Assembly: GCA_029242325.1 (NCBI GenBank)
Contig: JAQWUD010000012.1
Coordinates: 1 to 39,998, forward strand
DNA from: Luminiphilus sp.
GTDB taxonomy: Bacteria; Pseudomonadota; Gammaproteobacteria; Pseudomonadales; Halieaceae
Length of the DNA stretch: 39,998 nucleotides
Direction of reading: 5' to 3'
The notes under the pieces are model-generated. The model saw only the letters and a list, made by a program, of their open reading frames with translations. It was not told where the DNA came from and did not search any database. Below, piece after piece: positions 33,791 through 39,998 of this stretch. A program made the position numbers and the translations under genes. Every line of letters begins with the position of its first letter. Within the stretch, counting starts at the first letter, position 1.

Positions 33791-34593
33791 ATATGGACAC
33801 TCAAAGCCTTACGCTGCCTGACTATGTGCCTGGGCATCAACTGTTGGACGGACGATCCGTTTTGATTACGGCGGCAGCGGGTGCGGGTATTGGTTTTGCG
33901 GCGGCAAAAAAGGCACTTGAGGAGGGGGCCGCTTGCGTGGTGATCAGTGATATCCATGAGGGCCGATTGGCGCAAGCGGTGGAGGCGCTACGGGCAATTT
34001 CAGCGGCCTCAGTCACGGTGGCAGGTGTCATCGCTAATGTCACGGATGAGCGCGCGGTGCAGCACCTCGTTGACGAAGCCGAGCGAATATCTGGCGGCAT
34101 TAATGTGCTCATCAATAATGCTGGGCTGGGTGGCACGAGTTCGTTGCTCGACATGACTGATGATGCCTGGGCGCAGGTGATGGATGTGACGTTGACGGGG
34201 ACCATGCGGATGACTCGCGCTATGCTCGGCCGGATGCGAACCCGTGAGAAGGGCGTGATCGTAAACAACGCCTCGGTGCTCGGGTGGCGCGCGCAGCGAG
34301 AGCAGAGCCATTACGCTGCTGCCAAAGCAGGGGTGATGGCGTTAACGCGCTGTGCTGCGCTGGAAGCTGCCGAGTTTGGGGTTAGGATCAATGCGGTAGC
34401 GCCGAGCATCGCACTACACGACTTTTTGCGTAAAACCACTCCCGAGGCATTGCTGGCGGAGTTGGCGTCCCGTGAGGCGTTTGGCCGTGCAGCTGAGGTG
34501 TGGGAGGTGGCAAATGTCATGATGTTTTTAGCGTCAGACTATGCCAGCTATATGACTGGTGAAGTGATCTCAGTGTCGAGCCAACATCCTTGA
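33787..34593 (+). CDS. ipdF: IpdF-like SDR, C/D-ring hydroxy intermediate dehydrogenase
   Basis: 268 residues. AAAGAGIGFAAAKKAL, NNAGLGGTSSLLDMTDDAW, VNNASVLGWRAQREQSHYAA and TGEVISVSSQHP correspond almost motif for motif to mycobacterial IpdF, whose end I recall as TGEVISVSCQHP. IpdF oxidises or reduces the 5-hydroxy/keto position of the HIC-CoA series during C/D-ring breakdown. The catalytic Ser (VNNASVLG) and the YAAAK Tyr/Lys are present. ATG 33787 overlaps the fadE30 stop; a second in-frame ATG at 33793 is better spaced from AAAGGA and may be the real start. Followed by kstD after about 34 bases. Confidence 0.92.
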   Translation: MNMDTQSLTLPDYVPGHQLLDGRSVLITAAAGAGIGFAAAKKALEEGAACVVISDIHEGRLAQAVEALRAISAASVTVAGVIANVTDERAVQHLVDEAERISGGINVLINNAGLGGTSSLLDMTDDAWAQVMDVTLTGTMRMTRAMLGRMRTREKGVIVNNASVLGWRAQREQSHYAAAKAGVMALTRCAALEAAEFGVRINAVAPSIALHDFLRKTTPEALLAELASREAFGRAAEVWEVANVMMFLASDYASYMTGEVISVSSQHP

Positions 34594-34627
34594 GATCATG
34601 GGTGTGGAGAAGCAGAGAGGAAGCAGC

Positions 34628-36343
34628 ATGAGCGCCACGAACGAACAATGGGATCGCGAGGTCGACGTGCTGGTGGTTGGAACAGGTAACGGTGGATTAA
34701 CGGCTGCGTTATGCAATTGGGAGATGGGTTGTCAGGACGTTCTGGTTATCGAGAAAGGCTCTAAAGTGGGCGGCACCAGCGCTACGTCGGGGGGCGGTAT
34801 CTGGGTGCCAAACAGTCATTATGCGCAAGCGGCGGGGGCTGAGGATTCGGGAGAAGCGGCCAAGGCTTATCTGACCAACACACTTTTTGGCGAGGATGTG
34901 CCCGAATCGCTGATCGACGCCTATCTTGATAACGGGCCGAAAATGTTGCGTTTTCTGCACGACCGCACCGATGTGCGCTACGAATCACTGGAACACTACC
35001 CTGACTACTACACCAACATGGAGGGCGCGCGGGAAGGTCATCGCTCTCTTGAGCCGGCGCCCATAATGGCTTCTAAACTGGGCGAAAACTGGCGGCAGAT
35101 GACGTGGACGCATCACATGATGCGTATGTTTAACCGCATTCACTTTACACAGGTTGAGGCGCATACCTTGATGGTGCAGTTGCCGGGCTGGAAGCGTCTG
35201 TTAGCGGGCATGATCTGGGATTATATTCGCGATATCCCTTGGCGTTTACGGACGTCTATTTCACGGCGGCTCTGCTGCGGCTCGGCGGGTGTAGCGAGGC
35301 TATACCTCTCTCTTATCAAGCGGAATATACCGATCCAATTTAACACGCGACTCACGCAGCTGATCGCGGAGGGGTCGTCTGTCGTGGGTGTAGAGGTAGA
35401 CTCTGAAGGGCAGACCCACCGGATTCGAGTGCGGAAAGGCGTAGTGTTGGCTGCGGGTGGTTTTGAGAAAAATCAGGCGCTGCGAGAGCGGCATTTGCCG
35501 GCGCCAACCAATACAGAATGGAGTGCAGGTAATCCACTCAACGAGGGGGACGCTCTCGATTGCGGCCTCGCAATGGGTGCGCGTACTCGATTGATGAATG
35601 ATGCTTGGTGGACCACCACTTTGGTCGTGCCGGACGAACCCACACCGCGACTGGCCATAATGGAAAAGTCTTTTCCCGGCTCCTGTGTGGTGAACCGAGA
35701 TGGCAAGCGGTTTGCCAACGAATCTCAGAACTATATGGCTTTTCAAAAAGCACTGTTTGCAACGCACACAGACGAGCATCCGAACGCGCCGGCCTGGCAT
35801 ATTTTTGACTCGCGCTTCCGCAAGCATTATATGGTTGGACCAATGATGACTGAGGCGATGAAACCCGATTGGCAATTGCCCAAAAAATGGTTTGATACTG
35901 GCTTTGTGGCAAAGGCTGGTAGTGTCGCCGAGCTGGCCCGGACCCTTGGCATTGATGAGGAGGGTCTGCAGCAGACGGTTGCGAGTATGAATCAATACGC
36001 GATAACGGGGAAAGATGAAGACTTTGGCCGCGGTGACTCTGCCTATGATCGTTACTACGCTGACCCCGCAATCAAACCAAATCCCTGTCTTGCCGCGATC
36101 GATCAACCTCCCTACTACGCCATGCGCATAGAAGCGGGAGATTTTGGCACGCTGGGTGGTCTGGATACCGATACGAACGCCCGCGTCATCCATGAGAGTG
36201 GGGCAGCTTTGGAGGGACTCTATGCGGTGGGGAACTGTGCAGCAGCGATTTTGCCAACTTATCCTGGCCCGGGTGCGACACTGGGGCCGGCTATGACCAT
36301 GGCTTATCAGGCAGCGAAGCATATGAACGCATATCAGGATTGA
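34628..36343 (+). CDS. kstD: 3-ketosteroid Delta1-dehydrogenase-like flavoprotein (KstD family)
   Basis: 571 residues. An N-terminal FAD fold (VLVVGTGNGGLTAAL, then EKGSKVGGTSATSGGGIWVP) and a C-terminal ILPTYPGPGATLGPAMT are the KstD/fumarate-reductase-flavoprotein signature. Tyr positions known from Rhodococcus KstD1 look conserved: DYY in the HYPDYY segment, NESQNY and PPYYAMRIEAGDFGT. The enzyme dehydrogenates C1-C2 of 3-ketosteroids, which together with 9alpha-hydroxylation triggers ring-B opening. A 3-ketosteroid Delta4-(5alpha)-dehydrogenase is an alternative in the same family. ATG 34628 follows AGAGGAAG; an upstream ATG at 34598 has no such site. It lies 8 bases before the BaiE-like gene. 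Confidence 0.85.
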   Translation: MSATNEQWDREVDVLVVGTGNGGLTAALCNWEMGCQDVLVIEKGSKVGGTSATSGGGIWVPNSHYAQAAGAEDSGEAAKAYLTNTLFGEDVPESLIDAYLDNGPKMLRFLHDRTDVRYESLEHYPDYYTNMEGAREGHRSLEPAPIMASKLGENWRQMTWTHHMMRMFNRIHFTQVEAHTLMVQLPGWKRLLAGMIWDYIRDIPWRLRTSISRRLCCGSAGVARLYLSLIKRNIPIQFNTRLTQLIAEGSSVVGVEVDSEGQTHRIRVRKGVVLAAGGFEKNQALRERHLPAPTNTEWSAGNPLNEGDALDCGLAMGARTRLMNDAWWTTTLVVPDEPTPRLAIMEKSFPGSCVVNRDGKRFANESQNYMAFQKALFATHTDEHPNAPAWHIFDSRFRKHYMVGPMMTEAMKPDWQLPKKWFDTGFVAKAGSVAELARTLGIDEEGLQQTVASMNQYAITGKDEDFGRGDSAYDRYYADPAIKPNPCLAAIDQPPYYAMRIEAGDFGTLGGLDTDTNARVIHESGAALEGLYAVGNCAAAILPTYPGPGATLGPAMTMAYQAAKHMNAYQD

Positions 36344-36351
36344 GGTGACCT

Positions 36352-36828
36352 ATGCTGGATCTTGAGGCCATCGAACTTATCAAGCAGCTCAAAGCGCGAT
36401 ATTTTCGCTTTGTAGATACACGTGACCTTGAAGGGCTCCAGTCCGTATTCACGCAAGATGCCACCGCGCATTTCAAGGGGGCAGACTACGAGTTCGAATT
36501 ACAGGGGTGGGAGGCGCTGGAGGCGTTTTACCAAAAATCCTTTACGCCCAATGCTTTTGGCATGCACAACGGCCATCATCCTGAGATCTCGGTCGAGGGT
36601 GATGCTGCGACCGGTATTTGGTACTTGCAGGATATTTTTGTCGAGTTGAATCACAATATCACTATCATGGGTAGCGCGCTTTACGATGATGAATATCGCA
36701 AGGAATCCGGTGTGTGGAGGATCTCCCGAACAGGATATCGACGACTCTGGGAGGAGTATCATCCACGTGGCGATGACATCAAATTGCGCTTGAAGCCCAT
36801 CCCTGAGTCGCCATCTGGCTCAGACTAG
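36352..36828 (+). CDS. BaiE/Hsh2-like hydroxysteroid dehydratase (SnoaL/NTF2 fold)
   Basis: 158 residues. KQLKARYFRFVD, GMHNGHHPEISV, ATGIWYLQD and SRTGYRRLWEEYHPRGDDI align with clostridial bile acid 7alpha-dehydratase BaiE as I recall it (KQLKAKYFRCLD, SMHMGHTPEITI, ATGRWYLED, LETGYVRIYEEHFMRD). BaiE residues Tyr30, Asp35 and His83 correspond to Tyr17, Asp22 and His72 here, and the late Arg is also present. Such enzymes remove water from a 7alpha-hydroxy-3-oxo-Delta4 steroid to give the Delta4,6-dienone; the aerobic example Hsh2 is known from Sphingobium. The position right after kstD agrees. Some SnoaL-like relatives have other activities, so the substrate needs proof. GAGGTGACCT precedes the ATG. 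Confidence 0.8.
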   Translation: MLDLEAIELIKQLKARYFRFVDTRDLEGLQSVFTQDATAHFKGADYEFELQGWEALEAFYQKSFTPNAFGMHNGHHPEISVEGDAATGIWYLQDIFVELNHNITIMGSALYDDEYRKESGVWRISRTGYRRLWEEYHPRGDDIKLRLKPIPESPSGSD

Positions 36829-36871
36829 TTTTTAAGCGTAAAGCACGTCTTTGCTATCGGAGGAGAGCGCT

Positions 36872-37831
36872 GTGCAGTTTGACGTTTTTAACGGTGATGC
36901 CGACGGCATTTGCTCACTGTTGCAGTTGAGGTTGACTCACCCGTTGGCGTCACAGCGAGTAACAGGCGTTAAGCGGGATATTGCGTTGCTGGACCGTGTC
37001 AGCGCGGGAGCGGGTGATCAAATCACCGTGCTCGATATCTCGATGGCAAAAAATAAGACCGCATTAGAGCGTCTTCTTAGCGCCGGGGCCGCCATCGATT
37101 ACGTTGATCACCATTCGGCGGGGGATATTCCGCAGCACGACAATTTGTCAGTCACCATCAGTGAAGCCCCAGAGGTGTGCACAGCGCTCCTGATCAACGG
37201 GCGGTTGCACGGGGCCCACGTGGAATGGGCGGTAACAGGGGCGTTTGGCGATAACCTCGACGAGCCGGCACGGCAGATTGCGAGCAAGGCTAGTTTCGCC
37301 GAATCCAGCATTATTAAGCTCAAAGAGTTGGGTGTGTGCGTCAATTACAATGGTTATGGGCCGTCCCTAGAAGACCTGCATTTCCACCCCGAAGCACTTT
37401 ACGAGGCGTTGTATGCCGCGGCGACGCCTGAAGCCTTCATAGGCTCCGACGAGTTTCGCACGTTACGGGACGGGTACCTTAATGACATCGCGGTGTCACT
37501 GGCGATAGAGCCATTGATCGACAGCGCGGCGTTTGCGGTCTACCAGCTGCCGAATGCTGCTTGGGCCAGGCGTGTCAGCGGCGTGTTCAGCAATGATCTG
37601 GTGCGGGCCCATCCGGCACGGGCTCACGCGGTCTTAACCGAGCAGGATGACGGCGCATTCCTGGTCAGCGTCAGAGCCCCTTTTCATCACCGATTCGGCG
37701 CGGAGAAGGTGTGTGCACAGTTTGAGACGGGCGGAGGTAGAGCCGCGGCAGCCGGCATCAATCGTCTGGCTGCCGGCGATCTGGATCGTTTAATAGTGGC
37801 GCTGGCGGCCGAATACGGCGACCAGCGCTAG
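36872..37831 (+). CDS. DHH-family phosphoesterase
   Basis: 319 residues. FDVFNGDADGICSL holds the N-terminal Asp cluster, IDYVDHHSAG the DHH motif, and the C-terminal FETGGGRAAAAGIN the DHHA1-type Gly-rich motif. These are Mn-dependent phosphodiesterases of the RecJ/NrnA superfamily. The start is GTG at 36872, because GGAGGAG lies 7 bases before it; an in-frame TTG at 36851 would put that site inside the gene. It has no evident link to steroid metabolism and probably marks the right end of the operon or the island. Its 3' end is only 8 bases from the convergent monooxygenase gene, with no visible terminator between. Confidence 0.85.
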   Translation: MQFDVFNGDADGICSLLQLRLTHPLASQRVTGVKRDIALLDRVSAGAGDQITVLDISMAKNKTALERLLSAGAAIDYVDHHSAGDIPQHDNLSVTISEAPEVCTALLINGRLHGAHVEWAVTGAFGDNLDEPARQIASKASFAESSIIKLKELGVCVNYNGYGPSLEDLHFHPEALYEALYAAATPEAFIGSDEFRTLRDGYLNDIAVSLAIEPLIDSAAFAVYQLPNAAWARRVSGVFSNDLVRAHPARAHAVLTEQDDGAFLVSVRAPFHHRFGAEKVCAQFETGGGRAAAAGINRLAAGDLDRLIVALAAEYGDQR

Positions 37832-37839
37832 CGGATACT

Positions 37840-39462
37840 TCAGGCCGCGCTTTTGCAGAACGACAGCTCGGGGAAGCCCGCATCGGCTGACTCACGAAGC
37901 TTGTCATAGTAGATGTGCGCGCCACCAAAGTAGACGAGTACGCGAGGCTTTCGCTTTTCAAGATTCGCGCCCATCATCCAGGAGTGCACCCTGTCACCCT
38001 GAGCCATCAGCGTTTGGCTGTGGATCTCCGCGGTGTGCTCGGACCACTCATCTTCTGCCTGTTGGCTGGGTTCGAACAGGTCGTATCCTTCAGACTCCAT
38101 CTTGTTAATACAGTCTGTGATGTACGCCACGTTCTGTTCGATAGAGGTGGGCAGGTTGGCGAAGGGCGCCTGCGGTCCTGTGATCATGAAGAAGTTGGGG
38201 TAGCCCGAGGCGTAAACGCCCATGATGGACTTGGATTCGTCCTCCCATTTTTCGCGCAGGGTGTGCCCCTCTGTGCCGCGGATGTCCATGGCCTCAAGCG
38301 CGCCGGTGTAAGCCTGGAAGCCCGTTGCGAAGACGATGACATCGAACTCGTAGACGTTTTCTGTTGTTTGAATGCCCGTCTCGGTGATGCCGGTGATGGG
38401 CTCGCGATCTTTGATATCAACCAGCTTCACATTGTCACGGTTGTAGGCCTCGTAGTACCCGTGATCAAGGGGCGGACGCTTGGCGAAAAGTGGGTAGCCC
38501 TTGGGCGTGAGGAGGTCTGCCAGCTCGGGGTCGTCGACTTTTTCTGCGATCTTGCTGGTAATGAAGTCGGACGCCATCTGGTTCGCTTCAGCGCTTCCGA
38601 GCAGGTCATCGAAAGTCTCGAATACCCATCGGAAGCTGCCGTTCCAATGCTCCTCAAAAATCTTTTGCACCTCTTCCGGAGGAGTGTCGACGGCGTTGCG
38701 CCCCGGCGGTTGTTCAAAGGCCATACCGAACATGTGATTCCGGGCTTTGGCAATAATCTCGTCGTAGTTGTCTTTGATTTCTTTTTCCCACTCCGGCGTC
38801 ATATCTTTTTGCATGGCGGGCAAAACAAAGTTGGGAGTGCGCTGAAAGACGGTGACCTGCGCCGCGGTCTTGGCGACTTCGGGCAGCATCTGGACGGTGG
38901 TGGCGCCCGCGCCAATGATGCCGACTCGCTTTCCTGCAACGTCGAGCCCCTCGGGCCAGCGAGACGAGTGGAAGATAGGCCCGGCGAAAGTATCGGCGCC
39001 CGAGAACGTGGGGATCACAGGTTGCGAAATCATACCCATGGCGCTGATAAAATATTTAGCGGTATGGGTTTGTCCGTCGCCCGTGACGACATTCCAGAGG
39101 CCGGTGGCGTCATCGAAGCTGGCGCTCTCGACTTCAGTGCTCAGTTGGAACATGGGTCGGAGCGAAAACTTGTCCAAGACAAATTTTAGATAGGCCTGCG
39201 TCTCTTCCCAGCCCGAGTATCGTTTTGTCCAGGACCACTCTTGCAGTACTTCTTTAGAAAAAGTGAGGCAGTAATAATAGGATTCACTGTCTATCGCGGC
39301 GCCGGGGTAGCGATTCCAAGCCCACGTTCCGCCGATTTCGTCGGCACGGTCAAACACTTTTACCGAATATCCCGCCTCGCGCAGGTGGTAACTCAGCGAA
39401 ATGCCAGCGAAGCCTGCGCCGACGGCAATGACATCGTAGTCTGCAGTGTGGGATGCGCTCAT
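37840..39462 (-). CDS. Type I Baeyer-Villiger (flavin) monooxygenase
   Basis: 540 residues. First Rossmann motif IAVGAGFAGISLSYHL (FAD), then EIGGTWAWNRYPGAAIDSES. The BVMO fingerprint FAGPIFHSSRWP (FxGxxxHxxxWP) is complete, and GKRVGIIGAGATTVQML is the second, NADPH-binding Rossmann motif. These enzymes insert oxygen next to a ketone, making an ester or lactone. Relatives include cyclohexanone and steroid monooxygenases. A role on a 17- or 20-ketosteroid is a possible reading of the context, but KstR2-type ring degradation does not need it. AGGAGA precedes the ATG by 7 bases. It is transcribed away from the F420-type reductase gene. Confidence 0.92.
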   Translation of the reverse strand: MSASHTADYDVIAVGAGFAGISLSYHLREAGYSVKVFDRADEIGGTWAWNRYPGAAIDSESYYYCLTFSKEVLQEWSWTKRYSGWEETQAYLKFVLDKFSLRPMFQLSTEVESASFDDATGLWNVVTGDGQTHTAKYFISAMGMISQPVIPTFSGADTFAGPIFHSSRWPEGLDVAGKRVGIIGAGATTVQMLPEVAKTAAQVTVFQRTPNFVLPAMQKDMTPEWEKEIKDNYDEIIAKARNHMFGMAFEQPPGRNAVDTPPEEVQKIFEEHWNGSFRWVFETFDDLLGSAEANQMASDFITSKIAEKVDDPELADLLTPKGYPLFAKRPPLDHGYYEAYNRDNVKLVDIKDREPITGITETGIQTTENVYEFDVIVFATGFQAYTGALEAMDIRGTEGHTLREKWEDESKSIMGVYASGYPNFFMITGPQAPFANLPTSIEQNVAYITDCINKMESEGYDLFEPSQQAEDEWSEHTAEIHSQTLMAQGDRVHSWMMGANLEKRKPRVLVYFGGAHIYYDKLRESADAGFPELSFCKSAA

Positions 39463-39744
39463 AACAGATTCTCCTGTTCACTCTGTCCCTGCCCAGAGAC
39501 AGTTACTTTAATATGGGCTCGGGCCGGTCGCGAGACGGCGACACGGTCCGTAATCAGGTTGGTATGGGACGACAACCGATTGGCGCATCAAATCCGCCAG
39601 CGATAATCGCCCCCTAGCCTGCAACAACCATAACGCTTCATGGGCATCTGGGCTAAACTTACTTGTGCTCAGCAAGTTGCGGTGGTCACTATCGCCAACG
39701 ACCTGAATCTTGTCAACGACCACTCCACACTAGAGGTGAACAAT
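39463..39744. promoter_or_regulatory. Divergent intergenic region, BVMO versus F420-type reductase
   Basis: 282 bases with no convincing gene. An inverted repeat ACTTG-N7-CAAGT occupies 39661-39677 and could be an operator for the rightward gene. An AT-rich TTTAATAT at about 39506 may belong to a leftward promoter. The shared GTCATAGTC element is absent here, so this pair may not belong to the same regulon. Confidence 0.4.
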
Positions 39745-39998
39745 ATGTCTTCCAACACAAAGCCATCGATCGGTATTGTCGGTGGCACTGGCGATTTAGG
39801 TCGTGGATTAGCGCTACGGTTAGCCAAGGCGGGGCACGCGGTGCTCGTCGGCTCACGCAAGCCCGAGCAGGCTGTCGAGGCAGCACAGGCATTGGCTGCT
39901 GAATTGTCGGATCGCGGCATCAGTGATGCTTCGGTTGAGGGCATGGATAACGCAGCCGCTGCCGAGCGCGGTGACATCGTCTTTGTCACGGTGCCGTT
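39745..39998 (+). CDS. NADPH-dependent F420 reductase-like protein (3' end outside window)
   Basis: 84 codons up to the window edge. SIGIVGGTGDLGRGLALRLA followed by VLVGSRKPEQAVEAAQAL is the N-terminal NADP-binding fold of the F420H2:NADP oxidoreductase family (Fno/NpdG), and DIVFVTVP is the usual next strand. AGAGGTGAAC lies upstream of ATG 39745. If genuine, it would transfer hydride between cofactor F420 and NADP. No F420 biosynthesis gene is in view, and some relatives of this fold do not use F420, so the cofactor is uncertain. Confidence 0.75.
   Translation, partial: MSSNTKPSIGIVGGTGDLGRGLALRLAKAGHAVLVGSRKPEQAVEAAQALAAELSDRGISDASVEGMDNAAAAERGDIVFVTVP

Noticed and set aside
35300-36322. 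340-codon minus-strand frame opposite kstD
   Set aside because: Antisense to a clear KstD-family flavoprotein; its His/Cys/Arg-rich composition is typical of shadow frames.
37915-39189. Long open frame (424 codons) on the plus strand opposite the monooxygenase gene
   Set aside because: It is fully antisense to a convincing BVMO with intact motifs, and its own translation shows no family motifs. It is a by-product of GC-biased third positions.

Overview
The window reads as a dense, intron-free bacterial chromosome segment with GC in the mid-50s by eye. I infer a marine gammaproteobacterium of the Halieaceae/OM60 or a related lineage. That rests on the DUF3604 secreted protein, the mix of SDR, Rieske and acyl-CoA genes, and the presence of steroid genes without actinobacterial regulators. 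The taxonomic call is an inference and no marker gene is present. No rRNA, tRNA, CRISPR array or insertion sequence is visible.

Almost everything fits a steroid-degradation island. (1) 1-9955 holds a GMC oxidoreductase end, a metal-site-less amidohydrolase, a MaoC hydratase, a secreted DUF3604 protein, six SDR dehydrogenases (two resembling Comamonas 3beta/17beta-HSD and 3alpha-HSD) and a KshA/DAF-36-like Rieske oxygenase. (2) 9956-10640 is a poorly coding, probably decayed stretch. (3) 10640-14644 (minus) is a CoA ligase plus an acyl-CoA dehydrogenase pair, probably for a side chain. (4) 14793-18226 (plus) is ipdC-like, echA20, a second Rieske oxygenase and a ketosteroid isomerase with its full catalytic triad. 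(5) 18306-19457 is a LuxR-type regulator resembling TesR/TeiR. (6) 19691-24282 (minus) is fadD3-hsaC-hsaA-hsaD: ring A/B aromatic cleavage plus activation of the C/D-ring remnant HIP. (7) 24430-36828 (plus) is ipdA-ipdB-enoyl-CoA hydratase-fadE31-fadE32-like-fadA6-SDR-fadE33-like-fadE30-ipdF-kstD-BaiE-like dehydratase. (8) 36872-39998 holds a DHH phosphoesterase, a Baeyer-Villiger monooxygenase and the start of an F420-type NADP oxidoreductase.

Together the genes cover 3-OH oxidation, Delta5 isomerisation, Delta1 dehydrogenation, 9alpha-type hydroxylation, 3-HSA hydroxylation, extradiol cleavage, hydrolysis, HIP activation and the C/D-ring route known from the mycobacterial KstR2 regulon. A BaiE/Hsh2-like 7-hydroxysteroid dehydratase beside kstD suggests that bile-acid-type 7-hydroxy steroids are also substrates. 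Not seen here: hsaB, the hsaEFG meta-cleavage tail, a Rieske reductase (kshB), and any TetR repressor of the KstR/KstR2 kind. A 9-mer, GTCATAGTC, recurs in the three divergent promoter regions flanking the steroid operons and is my best candidate for a shared regulatory element.
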